Origin: Bacillota bacterium
Lineage (GTDB): Bacteria; Bacillota; Dethiobacteria; Dethiobacterales; Dethiobacteraceae
Direction of reading: 5' to 3'
DNA: 64,000 nucleotides
Assembly (NCBI GenBank): GCA_012521345.1
Contig: JAAYMN010000096.1
Span: 18,702-82,701, forward strand
Every line of letters starts with the position of its first letter. The stretch's first letter is position 1. Below are positions 1 to 8,774 of this stretch, one piece after another. The notes below the pieces were generated by a model that worked only from the letters and a program-made list of their open reading frames with translations, did no database searches and was not told the origin of the DNA. A program made the position numbers and the translations under genes.

Positions 1-128
1 CATGGTTCATAACGGTTAAAAACCGGCTGAATGTCGCACAGGCAGCCTGTTTGCCTCCAGGGTATGCATTTTATGGGAAAATATTGGCGCAATTTGTCGT
101 ATATTGTCAAAAAGTGGCAGAAATACGG

Positions 129-178
129 GCGGCAACAGAGAATTTATCTCTGTCTTATTTGCCGCTTTTTATTTTTTA
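129..178 (+). terminator. Intrinsic terminator of a gene left of the window
   Basis: GCGGCAA (129-135) pairs with TTGCCGC (159-165), and inside it CAGAGA (136-141) pairs with TCTCTG (147-152), leaving a 6-nt bulge. A T-rich tail follows. The orientation suits a plus-strand gene ending before the window. Otherwise bases 1-258 show no convincing gene. Confidence 0.5.
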
Positions 179-258
179 CCGCCCGTCTTGTTGCCGGCCG
201 GTGCTCCACTTTGGGCAGCCTTTGTGTGTACCCGGCAGGGGTGAGGTCCAGCGCAGCT

Positions 259-1425
259 TTATTCCAGCCGGCGTTTTTTTGCAGCCACCAGGGCGAGGGC
301 AAAGAAGGCCAGGGCAAAGCCGATTTGCATCAGCATTCCGTTAAAAACAGGCTGCAGGGTAGCGCGGGTAAACTGTTGCAGACCGGCAAGATGGTTGTTG
401 GCGGCGACAAACCAGTAGGCGGGGGTAAAGCCGGCTATTTTCAGGACGGTGTCGCCCAGCAGTTCGGCAGGGACGAAAACACCGCTGATAAAGGACTGCC
501 CCAAAGTAACCACATTGCAGATGGCCGGAATTGCTTTGGCGTTGGTAACCAAATTGCCGATAAGAAAGCTGAGGCCGGCGCTGCAGACGGCAAAGGCCAA
601 GGAGTTAAGGATGAAAAAGACAGTACTTGGGCTCTGGATGTTTTTGCTGTTGAAGAGGAGGCAGAGGATGATAAAAAGCAGCCAGACAAGACCAGTGAAG
701 GTTAAAATGGCCAGGCCGAACTGACGGTTGAAACTGGCTGCACTGAGCGGTGAACAGGCATTTCTGCGCTGCAGGTCCTTGTTGTGATAGCTTAGCATTA
801 AGACTGACATGCCCAGAATGATGACAGACAGAAGGGAATAAGCAAGATAATTAAAGTAGAGGTTGGCGGACAACTGCATGTCCGGAGCGGCGCCGCCTGG
901 CAGAAGCTTGACTTCCGCCTCGGCGGCCAAAGCGTCGGCGACATGCTTTGCCAGGGCTTCCTGGGTCGGGTTTTCCAGGTGCAAAAGATACAGCCTGGCA
1001 AGATTAAGATACTGGTCAATGCTTAAGTCCAGGTAAGCGCTGCTGTAGGAATCCGGCACGGTTGTCTTTTCCAGGCGCACCTGCTCGCCCTGCATAAACT
1101 TTTCCGTAAAACCTTTGGGCACACGCAGGATATAGGATACATTGCGGAAATAAAGGGCATCCTGCAATGCTTCCTTTTCATCCGGAAGCTCAACGAAGTT
1201 GGCAACCTTGGCAAGTTCCGCCTTTAAGCCTGCAACCAGCGGGGTGTTTTCTTCCGTAAGAAAAGCGATGTTGGTTTTGCTGCGGGTAAAGGCGAGAGTG
1301 CCTGCCTGCTCGTTGACGGAAGAAAAAGTCATGATGACGGCCACACCGATAAAGACAAAGATATAAATGGCAAGGGAAGGGACATTCTTCCTGAGGATTT
1401 TGAGGCATAGCTTAAAGACTGGCAT
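259..1425 (-). CDS. ABC-2 type exporter permease (second subunit)
   Basis: This 388-residue membrane protein should form part of the translocation channel of an ABC-2 exporter. One hydrophobic helix lies near residues 15-35, followed by a soluble extracytoplasmic stretch to about residue 190, then roughly five membrane helices to the C-terminus, which ends in a basic tail. This is the layout of YhgE/LnrM/LnrN-type permeases. An AGGAGG ribosome site precedes the ATG. Its 5' end overlaps the upstream permease by 14 nt, so the two are translationally coupled and are probably expressed with the ATPase at 2563-3495. The substrate is not visible from the sequence; by analogy with B. subtilis lnrLMN it may be an amphipathic antibiotic or a lipid (inference). 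Confidence 0.85.
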   Translation of the reverse strand: MPVFKLCLKILRKNVPSLAIYIFVFIGVAVIMTFSSVNEQAGTLAFTRSKTNIAFLTEENTPLVAGLKAELAKVANFVELPDEKEALQDALYFRNVSYILRVPKGFTEKFMQGEQVRLEKTTVPDSYSSAYLDLSIDQYLNLARLYLLHLENPTQEALAKHVADALAAEAEVKLLPGGAAPDMQLSANLYFNYLAYSLLSVIILGMSVLMLSYHNKDLQRRNACSPLSAASFNRQFGLAILTFTGLVWLLFIILCLLFNSKNIQSPSTVFFILNSLAFAVCSAGLSFLIGNLVTNAKAIPAICNVVTLGQSFISGVFVPAELLGDTVLKIAGFTPAYWFVAANNHLAGLQQFTRATLQPVFNGMLMQIGFALAFFALALVAAKKRRLE

Positions 1426-2548
1426 ATTTTCGCCTCCTGATGATGAGGTACGTGCCTGTGCAGAAGATAATAATGAAAATGCACAGCATGCCCATATTCA
1501 GCGCATACCTGGTGAAGGTGTCATAGTAGTACAGGCTGTAGAAAGCATCTGTCAGGAGATTTACCGGGTTCAGGCAGGAAAGCAGGGGAAAATGCCGGCT
1601 TACTATATATTTCATGTTATGATACATCATGCCGGCCAGGAAGGAGCCGGTCATGGTTACGCCGAGTAAGATGGCGATTTTGATATTCTCCGCTTTTTTT
1701 GCCAGGGCGCTGACAAAGGCGCCGAAGGAGACGCCGGCCACGGAGCCCAGGATTGTCGTAAGCACGACGTAAAAGCTTTTGTCCCCGAAGGCAACCTGCA
1801 GGACAAAGCGCAGGAAAAGAAGCAGGATGAAGATTTCCGCCAGGTGGATCAGGAGGGCGGCGCAAAGACTTGCGAGAAAGGCTTTCAGCTTGTGCACGGG
1901 TGAAACGTTAATGCGGGCGGCAAGCGGCGAAATGTTCGCTTCAATGTCGGTGATTTCGCGCATGCCCAGAAATCCGCCGTAAAGGCAGGCCATGGCAATG
2001 AGAGTGTAAAAGTAATTCAGGACAGTGTCGGGTTCTGCCGCCGTCCCTGAAACTTCCGCGAGGTAATGCCGCCGGCCGGCAAGGTCCCGGAACAGTTCTG
2101 CCACGCGGGCAGGATTCTGCTGCAGGATGTCACCCGCTGCAGCGGCTGTCTGCAGGTAAATGTCCAAAAAGCTTTTGCTGATATTCTGGGCGATGCCGGA
2201 GCGGCTGACAAAAAGCGTGGGCTCTTCAGCCACGACAATGTAACCGTCCACTGCATTTGTCTGCAGCAGCTGCTCCGCCTGCTCCGCCGTGGTCAGGGTG
2301 ACGTTGAACAGCCTGTCATCGCCTGTGGATGCTTCTGCCAGTGCCTGCCGGAGAAACTGATCATTCCGGTATGCGGCATTGTCAACCACGGCCAGGTCTA
2401 TAACCTGAAAAATTTCGTTTTTGTCAATATTCCTGAGGGCAAGCTGAAAGAATACTGCCAGAAGCAGGGGAAAAAGCAGCGTCCAGAAAATTGTTTCCCT
2501 GTCGTGTAGCAGGCATTTCAACCGGTAAGAAAAAATATGGGCAAACAT
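1412..2548 (-). CDS. ABC-2 type exporter permease (first subunit)
   Basis: The product has 378 residues, with an N-terminal membrane helix near 22-40, a large extracytoplasmic domain to about residue 170 and a C-terminal block of about five helices. It shares this topology with the next gene, so the channel is probably a heterodimer of the two permeases. An AAAGGAG site lies before the ATG. It starts 14 nt after the ATPase gene and overlaps the second permease. The ATPase-permease-permease order matches LnrLMN-like drug exporters; that assignment rests on gene order and topology rather than a diagnostic motif. Confidence 0.85.
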   Translation of the reverse strand: MFAHIFSYRLKCLLHDRETIFWTLLFPLLLAVFFQLALRNIDKNEIFQVIDLAVVDNAAYRNDQFLRQALAEASTGDDRLFNVTLTTAEQAEQLLQTNAVDGYIVVAEEPTLFVSRSGIAQNISKSFLDIYLQTAAAAGDILQQNPARVAELFRDLAGRRHYLAEVSGTAAEPDTVLNYFYTLIAMACLYGGFLGMREITDIEANISPLAARINVSPVHKLKAFLASLCAALLIHLAEIFILLLFLRFVLQVAFGDKSFYVVLTTILGSVAGVSFGAFVSALAKKAENIKIAILLGVTMTGSFLAGMMYHNMKYIVSRHFPLLSCLNPVNLLTDAFYSLYYYDTFTRYALNMGMLCIFIIIFCTGTYLIIRRRKYASL

Positions 2549-2562
2549 GAAAGTTTCTCCTT

Positions 2563-3495
2563 TCAGTCTCTTAAGTGTTTGCCTGTGATTTCCAAAAAGA
2601 CGTCATTTAATGTGGGCAGCTCCGAATAGATTTTGCCGCATTGAATTTTTTCTTTCCTAATAAAGCTGAGCACTGTTTCTAGATTATGGCCGCCCCTGCC
2701 TGATTTCACAACAAGCAGGCCATTTTGGTATTCAGCGGAAAGGATGTGGGGCAGGGCACGCAGCCTGGCCAGCTGCTCCGGGGTGAGCTGTTGTGTTTCC
2801 ACAGTGATTTTTTCTTCCATGGTGATCATGGCCTTCAGTTCCTCTTTTGTGCCTGTGGCTATGGGTTTCCCCTTGTCAATAATCAGAATGCGGGTGCAGA
2901 TCCGCTCCACTTCCTCCATATAGTGGGAGGTGTAAATGACGGTTGCCCCCTGCCTGTTCAGCGCCAGAATTCCTTCCAAAATCTTGTTGCGGCTCTGCGG
3001 GTCCACGGCCACCGTCGGTTCATCCATAATAATGAGTTTGGGCTTATGGGCAATGCCGCAGGCAATATTCAGCCTGCGCAACAGCCCGCCGCTTAGTTTC
3101 TGCGGGTAGAAGTCCGCAAAATCAGCGAGGCCGACGAAGTCAATCGCTTCGTCCACCAGTTCTTTTCTGCTTTTTTTGTCCGGGACATACAGCCCGCAGA
3201 AGTAGTCAATATTCTCGCGCACGGTAAGTTCGTTGTAGACGGCGACATTTTGCATGACAATGCCGATCTCGCGCTTGATGTGGTAGGCATCGGGCGCCAT
3301 GGGCTGCCCGAAAATTTCAATTTCGCCCTTGTCATACTCCAGCAGGGAAAGCAGGCAGTTGATGGCGGTCGTTTTGCCGGAGCCGTTTGGTCCGAGCAGG
3401 CCGAAAATTTCCCCGTCGTTGACGGAAAATGACAGGTGATCCAGGGCCAGCAGGTCACCGTAGCGTTTAACCAGGTTTTTTATCCGGACGACCAT
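2563..3495 (-). CDS. ABC transporter ATP-binding protein of the ABC-2 exporter
   Basis: This 310-residue cytoplasmic ATPase powers the two adjoining permeases. Walker A (GPNGSGKT) is at about residues 35-42, the signature reads LSGGLLRR near 134, and Walker B (LIIMDEP) is near 154, followed by the switch histidine in TSHYMEE. A regulatory tail of about 90 residues follows the nucleotide-binding domain, as in DrrA/CcmA-type exporters. A consensus AAGGAGG lies 10 nt before the ATG. The gene is first in a three-gene minus-strand operon and diverges from a two-component system across 161 bp. Confidence 0.9.
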   Translation of the reverse strand: MVVRIKNLVKRYGDLLALDHLSFSVNDGEIFGLLGPNGSGKTTAINCLLSLLEYDKGEIEIFGQPMAPDAYHIKREIGIVMQNVAVYNELTVRENIDYFCGLYVPDKKSRKELVDEAIDFVGLADFADFYPQKLSGGLLRRLNIACGIAHKPKLIIMDEPTVAVDPQSRNKILEGILALNRQGATVIYTSHYMEEVERICTRILIIDKGKPIATGTKEELKAMITMEEKITVETQQLTPEQLARLRALPHILSAEYQNGLLVVKSGRGGHNLETVLSFIRKEKIQCGKIYSELPTLNDVFLEITGKHLRD

Positions 3496-3572
3496 TTGTT
3501 GAAACCTCCTTCCACCTACAGCTTACACTGACCGGAGCATGCGTATAAGTGCCGGTTTTCACTTTTTTCCCG

Positions 3573-3584
3573 TGACATTTGTCA
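3573..3584. promoter_or_regulatory. Palindrome in the exporter/two-component intergenic region
   Basis: The bases TGACATTTGTCA form TGACA arms around a 2-bp centre, midway between the divergent ABC operon and kinase genes. Compact inverted repeats of this kind are common targets of NarL-type regulators, so the adjacent response regulator is the natural candidate (inference). Confidence 0.4.
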
Positions 3585-3596
3585 TGAAAAAAGCAA

Positions 3597-3625
3597 TTGT
3601 CGTTTGGGATAGGAAATGATAAGAT
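3597..3625 (+). promoter_or_regulatory. Sigma-A-type promoter of the histidine kinase operon
   Basis: TTGTCG (3597-3602) and TAAGAT (3620-3625) are separated by 17 bp and lie 31 bp before the kinase start. The -35 element lies just downstream of the TGACA palindrome. Confidence 0.45.
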
Positions 3626-3656
3626 GCGTTTAAGCAGGGCAGCAAGGGGAGGTATT

Positions 3657-4754
3657 ATGAGCGATTTTGCCGATGTAACCGACAGGGCGGTTATTTTTCT
3701 TGCCTGTGTGCTGTTCTTTTTTACCCAGGAGAACTATCCTGCCGGCGTTGCCTCTGTACTTGTGACCGTCATCTTTGGTGGGTTTTTATGCTACTTTGCC
3801 GCTGAGCGGCTAAAAGTACTGCTTGTTGCAGGTTTTGTGCTGCTTGCTTTTTTCTCCCCCGGACTCGTTGTTTTCCTGCCTGTTATTGCCTGTGACATGC
3901 TTTTCTTCAGCCGTCCGTATCTGTATATTTTACTGCTTGTCCCATATATCCATCACCTGCAATCCGGTTTCAGCCAGGGCATGCTTTTAAGCCTGGCACT
4001 GCTTGTAATCTCGGTTTATCTCACCTGCCGCGGCGGGTTGTATGCAGCTTTGCGGGAGAAACATTACAAGCTGCTTGATGAGGCCAGGGAAATGTCGCTG
4101 CGGCTGGAAAAGCAGAACAGGGAGCTGATGGAAAAACAGGATAACGAGCTGACCATGGCCAAGCTGCAGGAACGCAACCGCATTGCCCGTGAGATTCATG
4201 ACAATGTGGGGCACCTGTTGTCCAGCGCCATCCTGCAAACAGGGGCGTTGCGCACCGTCGCCCGGGACGGGGACATCAAAGCGCGCCTGAACGCTCTCCA
4301 CGATACCTTGGCCCAGGCCATGGACAGCACAAGAAAGAGCGTGCATGCCCTGTATGACGAGGCGATTGATCTCAGGGCGCAGCTGGAAGAATTAATTGCG
4401 CAGTTTGCCTTTTGTGAAATCCGCTTTGAATACGGTTTGGCCGGCAACCCGCCGCTGAAGGTGAAGACTGCTTTCCTTGCCATAATTAAAGAAGCTTTGG
4501 CCAACATGATCAAGCATTCCGACGCTACAAGCGCCTCCGTTGTCTTGCGCGAACATCCCGCGCTTTACCAGTTAATTATCAAAGACAACGGCAGGGTGAA
4601 AAATTATGACCCGGACAGTGGTATGGGGCTGAAAAACATGGTCGACCGCGTCCATTCCCTGCAGGGAATAATCAATATCACGACGGAAGACGGTTTTGCC
4701 ATTTTTGTTTCCGTACCGAAGGAGGGAATACAGCTTGAGGGTGCTTATCATTGA
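3657..4754 (+). CDS. Membrane sensor histidine kinase (NarL/LnrJ class)
   Basis: From the ATG at 3657 (AGGGGAGG just upstream) the product has 365 residues. About five to six short membrane helices fill residues 10-140 with almost no extracellular loop, the intramembrane-sensing layout of kinases tied to antibiotic exporters. A coiled linker follows, then a HisKA_3 dimerisation box with the phosphorylated His181 in EIHDNVGHLL and a C-terminal HATPase whose N box reads IKEALANMIKH and G box SGMGLKNM. It overlaps the response regulator by 20 nt. It probably senses stress in the membrane and phosphorylates its partner to induce the divergent ABC-2 exporter (inference from B. subtilis LnrJK). Confidence 0.88.
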   Translation: MSDFADVTDRAVIFLACVLFFFTQENYPAGVASVLVTVIFGGFLCYFAAERLKVLLVAGFVLLAFFSPGLVVFLPVIACDMLFFSRPYLYILLLVPYIHHLQSGFSQGMLLSLALLVISVYLTCRGGLYAALREKHYKLLDEAREMSLRLEKQNRELMEKQDNELTMAKLQERNRIAREIHDNVGHLLSSAILQTGALRTVARDGDIKARLNALHDTLAQAMDSTRKSVHALYDEAIDLRAQLEELIAQFAFCEIRFEYGLAGNPPLKVKTAFLAIIKEALANMIKHSDATSASVVLREHPALYQLIIKDNGRVKNYDPDSGMGLKNMVDRVHSLQGIINITTEDGFAIFVSVPKEGIQLEGAYH

Positions 4755-5358
4755 CGACGACCGGCTGGTTGTGGCGGCTTTGCAAACAATCCTGGAAGCG
4801 GATGAGGAAATTGAAGTGGCGGGCGCCGGTTACAGCGGCCGAGAGGCGGTGGAGCTTTACCGGGAAATCAAGCCGGATATCCTGCTTTTGGATATCAGGA
4901 TGGAAGGCATGACGGGGCTTGAGGCGGCGGAAAGCATCCTCAGGGAGGACCCGGAGGCCAAAATTCTTTTTCTGACCACCTTTTCCGATGACGAGTATAT
5001 TGTCCGGGCTTTGCAGATAGGCGCCAAGGGATATCTTTTGAAACAAAACTACGAAAGCATCATCCCGTCGCTGAAAGCAGTCCACCTGGGGCAGCGCGTT
5101 TTCGGCGAGGAGATAATTGCCAAGATCCCGTTTTCCCTGACTGCAGGCCGCCAGCATGCAGGTCTTGGAAGTTTCGGCCTGACCGAGCGGGAAATTGAAA
5201 TTGTGACAGAGGTGGCAAACGGCTTGTCCAACAAGGAAATTGCGGAAAAACTGTATTTAAGCGAGGGGACAGTCCGCAATTATTTGAGTGTTATTTTGGA
5301 GAAACTGTCTCTGAGGGACAGGACCCAGCTGGCAATCTTCTATTATAAACATCGCTGA
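4735..5358 (+). CDS. NarL/LuxR-type response regulator
   Basis: I place the start at TTG 4735, 8 nt after GGAGGG, giving a 207-residue protein that begins MRVLIIDDD. The receiver domain has the acidic pocket at D7-D9, the phosphoacceptor Asp53 in LLLDIRM, the Thr of FLTTF and the Lys of YLLKQ. The C-terminal LuxR-type helix-turn-helix covers about residues 142-205 (LTEREIEIV...NKEIAEKLYLSEGTVRNYL). It is translationally coupled to the kinase, and its likely target is the intergenic region shared with the ABC exporter. Confidence 0.92.
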   Translation: MRVLIIDDDRLVVAALQTILEADEEIEVAGAGYSGREAVELYREIKPDILLLDIRMEGMTGLEAAESILREDPEAKILFLTTFSDDEYIVRALQIGAKGYLLKQNYESIIPSLKAVHLGQRVFGEEIIAKIPFSLTAGRQHAGLGSFGLTEREIEIVTEVANGLSNKEIAEKLYLSEGTVRNYLSVILEKLSLRDRTQLAIFYYKHR

Positions 5359-5420
5359 TTTAGCACTTGCGGCAAAGGCTTTTGGGGCAGACTGCGCTCA
5401 TGCCTGAAATAACTTTTTTT

Positions 5421-5453
5421 AACCGGAAAACCGGGGCAGGTTTTACGGTTTTT
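5421..5453 (+). terminator. Terminator after the response regulator gene
   Basis: AACCGGAAAACC (5421-5432) pairs with GGTTTTACGGTT (5439-5450), 11 of 12 positions, around a GGGGCA loop. Five T residues end the arm and tail. Confidence 0.65.
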
Positions 5454-5470
5454 AGGCAGAAAAATATAAG
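5442..5470 (+). promoter_or_regulatory. Possible promoter of the rubrerythrin gene
   Basis: TTTACG (5442-5447) and TATAAG (5465-5470) are spaced 17 bp apart, 45 bp before the rubrerythrin ATG. The -35 element overlaps the terminator arm, so this is tentative. Confidence 0.3.
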
Positions 5471-5514
5471 AGCAGGCAGCTCAAGCCTGGAAAAAACAAG
5501 GAAAGGAGATTGCT

Positions 5515-6075
5515 ATGTCAGTCAAAAATGCAATGACAGCAGACTTTTTGCGGTCAGCCTATGGCGGCGAGAGCATGGCGCATATGCGTTACCTGATTTG
5601 GGCCGAGATGGCGGAAAAAGAGCAGCTGCCCAACATCGGCAGGCTTTTCCGGGCCATTGCCTGCGCGGAATGGGCACATGCCAACAACCATTTCCGCGTG
5701 CTGAAGGAACAAGTCGGCGATGCCACTGTTGCGGCGGGTGCCGTTTTCGGCGCCGGCAAAACTGTTGACAACCTGCAGGGCGCCATTAACGGTGAACTGC
5801 ATGAAGTCGAGCAGATGTATCCCGTTTACCTGGAAGCCGCCCGCTACCAAAACGAAAAGGCTGCAGAGAGAGCTTTTCATTATGCCCTGGAAGCGGAGAA
5901 AATACATGCCAAGCTGTTTCAGGAAGCGCAGGAAGCGGCAAAACAAGGAAAGGACATGGAACTGGGGCCGGTTTATGTCTGCCCCATCTGCGGACATACC
6001 GTAAAGGACGAACTGCCTGACTGCTGCCCGGTGTGCGGCGCCGATAAAAGCAAATACAGGCACTTCACGGCATAA
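5515..6075 (+). CDS. Rubrerythrin
   Basis: The product is a 186-residue cytoplasmic non-heme iron protein that reduces hydrogen peroxide in anaerobes. A ferritin-like four-helix domain fills residues 1-145 with di-iron ligand carboxylates and histidines in the ESMAHMRY, ECAEWAHANNH-like and EAEKIHAKLF segments. A C-terminal rubredoxin-like knuckle has paired CPICG and CPVCG motifs (about 160-180). AAGGAGA precedes the ATG. It stands alone between two terminators. Its presence fits an anaerobe that meets transient oxygen. Confidence 0.93.
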   Translation: MSVKNAMTADFLRSAYGGESMAHMRYLIWAEMAEKEQLPNIGRLFRAIACAEWAHANNHFRVLKEQVGDATVAAGAVFGAGKTVDNLQGAINGELHEVEQMYPVYLEAARYQNEKAAERAFHYALEAEKIHAKLFQEAQEAAKQGKDMELGPVYVCPICGHTVKDELPDCCPVCGADKSKYRHFTA

Positions 6076-6120
6076 CTTTTAAGACTGCCATACTGCACGG
6101 TTTAACAGGGACGGAATAAA

Positions 6121-6163
6121 AAAGCACCTCTTTGGAAGGCTACTTCTGAAGAGGTGCTTTGCT
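6121..6163 (+). terminator. Terminator between rubrerythrin and ligD
   Basis: AAAGCACCTCTT (6121-6132) and AAGAGGTGCTTT (6149-6160) are perfect 12-bp arms around a 16-nt loop. The T-run is only three bases long. The hairpin argues against a ligD start at 6154, which would lie inside its 3' arm. Confidence 0.6.
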
Positions 6164-6189
6164 ATAGGGACGAAAAACCAAGGCGTGTG

Positions 6190-8655
6190 ATGGCAGTGGC
6201 ACTGAACGAATATCGGGAAAAAAGGGACTTTGCGCGCTCGCCCGAGCCAGCCGGCGGGGCGGGACAAGAAACTGCCAGACCGGGGCTGCGGTTTGTGGTG
6301 CAAAAGCATTATGCCACGCGGCTGCATTACGACTTGCGCCTGGAGCTGGGCGGCGTCCTCAAAAGCTGGGCAATTCCCAAGGGGCCGACACTGGACCCTG
6401 ACGAAAAAAGGCTGGCGGTCTTGGTGGAGGACCATCCTTACGACTATCTTTTTTTTGAAGGGCAAATTCCAGCCGGTGAATACGGGGCCGGGGCGGTTCT
6501 GATCTGGGACGAGGGCACCTACCGGGCAGAAGGCAGTGAGGAGCCAAAGCAGTCTGCCGCCCTGCTCCGGGAAGGGCTGGCCCGGGGCGAGCTGGCCTTC
6601 ATCCTGGAAGGCGGCAAATTAAAAGGAAAGTTTGCCTTGGTCAGGATGCAGGACGGCGGCAACAACTGGCTGCTGATAAAAAGGAAAGACGCTTTCGCCG
6701 TAAAAGGATTTTACCCGGAAATGCTGGACGACCCCTTTCCACGGAAAGTAAAACCCATGCTGGCGACGCCCGTTGCCGAACCGTTCAACCACCCCGATTG
6801 GCTTTTTGAAATTAAATTTGACGGCTACAGAACCATTGCCGCCTGCCGCAAAGGCAAGGTTGAGCTTTTTTCCCGCAACCTGCAATCTTTTACCCGGCTG
6901 TTTGCGCCTGTGGCCGAAGCGCTTGCCGGCAGCGTGGATGCCGTTTATGACGGTGAAATTGTGGTCCTGGATGAGGATGGGCGCTCGCGGTTTCAGCTGC
7001 TGCAAAACTACACCCAGGGTGTACCCGGCGAACTGGTTTACTATGTGTTTGATCTTTTATACCTGGAAGGGAGAGACCTGCGCAGCCTCCCCCTGGTGGC
7101 GCGCAAGGAAAAACTGCAGAAATTCCTGCCGCAGCATCCCCGTCTGCAGTATGTCTCCCACCTGGAGGAGGCGGGCAGGGAATTTTTTGCGGCTGCCGCG
7201 GCACATGAGCTGGAAGGTATAATGGCCAAGCAGAAAAACAGCCGCTACCATGAGGGAAAAAGGGTAAAGGAGTGGCTGAAAATTAAAGCTGCCTTGCGGC
7301 AGGAAGCTATTATTTGCGGCTTTACCCGACCCAGGGGCGAAAGGCGCCGTTTCGGGGCGCTTGTTTTGGGCGCCTGCCGGGACGGAGAGCTTGTGCACAT
7401 CGGCAACTGCGGCACCGGGTTTTCCGCGGCCGCGCTGGAGCAGATTTATGCGCTGCTGCAGCCGCTTGTCAGGAAAAAATCGCCTTTTGCCGGCAGGATT
7501 AAGGGGGAGGATCATATTACCTGGGTCGAACCTGTCTATGTTTGCGAGGTTAAGTTTACCGAGAAAACAAGCGAGGGGCTGCTCAGGCATCCTGTCTTTC
7601 TGGGCATCAAGGAGGGAAAAGCCTGCGCAGCATGCGGTAAGGGGGAAGAATCAATGCACCAAAAAACAGGAAAAGGTGATAAAAAGCTGCATCCGGGCAA
7701 AACCGCCGGACTTGTTGCGGCCGCAGGCAGCAAGGACAGGGAAGTCAGCGTCAACGGCCGGCTGCTGCGGCTGACGAACCTGGACAAAATCTACTGGCCC
7801 GAAGAAGGGTACACCAAGGGTGATGTGATCAATTACTACCACCAGGTCGCACCCTACATCCTGCCCTACCTAAAAGACCGCCCGCAGTCGCTTTACCGGA
7901 CGCCGGACGGCATCTCCGGCGGCGGGTTCTACCAGAAAGACGTCTCCTCCTTTGCGCCGGACTGGGTGGAGACATATGCGGCGCCTGCCCCGGAGGGAGA
8001 AAAAGAAAAGCTATATCTTTTGTGCCAGAATGAACAGACACTGCTTTATATGGCAAACCTGGGCTGCATTGAAATCAACCCCTGGCTTTCCCGCATCCAA
8101 AACCCGGAGCGCCCCGACTACCTGGTACTTGACCTGGATCCGGAGGATATCGGTTTTGACAAGGTAATTGAAGCGGCCCGGGCGGTCCGCGAAGTGCTGG
8201 CATTTGCCGGCATTGCAAGCTTTCCCAAAACCTCGGGAGCGACAGGGCTGCATATTTACCTGCCGCTGGGCGCCAGGTACAACTATGATATTGTCCGGGA
8301 ATTTGCCCGCCTGCTGGCTATGCTTGTCCACCGTATGGTGCCTGATTTTACCAGCCTGGAGCGCAGCCCGAAAAAAAGACAGAGAAAGGTTTACCTGGAC
8401 TTTTTGCAAAACCGTCCCGGGCAGACCCTGGCCTCTGTTTACAGTCTCCGCCCCAGGCGCGGCGCCACTGTTTCCACCCCGCTGCTCTGGGAAGAGGTCA
8501 AACCGGGCCTGGACCCGCAAGACTTTACTATTAAAACTGTCCGGAAGCGCCTGCAGCAAAAAGGCGATCTTTTCCGGGGGGTGCTTGGCCCCGGCGTGGA
8601 TATTGCCCAAAGCATTGACAAGCTTAAGGACAACTTGCCCGGGCAGACAGTGTGA
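6190..8655 (+). CDS. ligD: Multifunctional DNA ligase D (phosphoesterase-ligase-polymerase)
   Basis: LigD performs end processing, gap filling and sealing in bacterial non-homologous end joining. From ATG 6190 it has 821 residues. The 3'-phosphoesterase domain (about 30-150) keeps the QKHYATRLHYDLRLE block and EDHPYDY, containing the known His/Asp/Arg/Tyr active-site set. The ATP-dependent ligase domain (about 185-480) has the nucleotidyl lysine K209 in EIKFDGYR. The primase-polymerase domain (about 525-800) has the DLDPED metal motif and KTSGATGLH. The order matches Pseudomonas LigD rather than the polymerase-first mycobacterial order. A Cys-containing, Lys-rich linker joins ligase and polymerase. 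No ku gene lies in the window. The ribosome site is weak, so the start is less certain. Confidence 0.95.
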   Translation: MAVALNEYREKRDFARSPEPAGGAGQETARPGLRFVVQKHYATRLHYDLRLELGGVLKSWAIPKGPTLDPDEKRLAVLVEDHPYDYLFFEGQIPAGEYGAGAVLIWDEGTYRAEGSEEPKQSAALLREGLARGELAFILEGGKLKGKFALVRMQDGGNNWLLIKRKDAFAVKGFYPEMLDDPFPRKVKPMLATPVAEPFNHPDWLFEIKFDGYRTIAACRKGKVELFSRNLQSFTRLFAPVAEALAGSVDAVYDGEIVVLDEDGRSRFQLLQNYTQGVPGELVYYVFDLLYLEGRDLRSLPLVARKEKLQKFLPQHPRLQYVSHLEEAGREFFAAAAAHELEGIMAKQKNSRYHEGKRVKEWLKIKAALRQEAIICGFTRPRGERRRFGALVLGACRDGELVHIGNCGTGFSAAALEQIYALLQPLVRKKSPFAGRIKGEDHITWVEPVYVCEVKFTEKTSEGLLRHPVFLGIKEGKACAACGKGEESMHQKTGKGDKKLHPGKTAGLVAAAGSKDREVSVNGRLLRLTNLDKIYWPEEGYTKGDVINYYHQVAPYILPYLKDRPQSLYRTPDGISGGGFYQKDVSSFAPDWVETYAAPAPEGEKEKLYLLCQNEQTLLYMANLGCIEINPWLSRIQNPERPDYLVLDLDPEDIGFDKVIEAARAVREVLAFAGIASFPKTSGATGLHIYLPLGARYNYDIVREFARLLAMLVHRMVPDFTSLERSPKKRQRKVYLDFLQNRPGQTLASVYSLRPRRGATVSTPLLWEEVKPGLDPQDFTIKTVRKRLQQKGDLFRGVLGPGVDIAQSIDKLKDNLPGQTV

Positions 8656-8774
8656 AAGCTGCGCACAACAAAAAAGTTTTCGGGGCGGGTTTGCTTTAGT
8701 GTGCAGCAGGGGAGACGGTTCAGGCAATCCATAAAAAATACTGATATATTTTTACCAGCCAAGTGTTGACAATT

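Noticed and set aside
31..705. A plus-strand open frame at the left edge
   Set aside because: It runs antisense through the 3' part of the ABC-2 permease and crosses a terminator-like hairpin; its composition is not protein-like.
6154..6189. An upstream in-frame ATG for ligD
   Set aside because: It falls inside the 3' arm of the rubrerythrin terminator and has no ribosome site; LigD homology starts further on.
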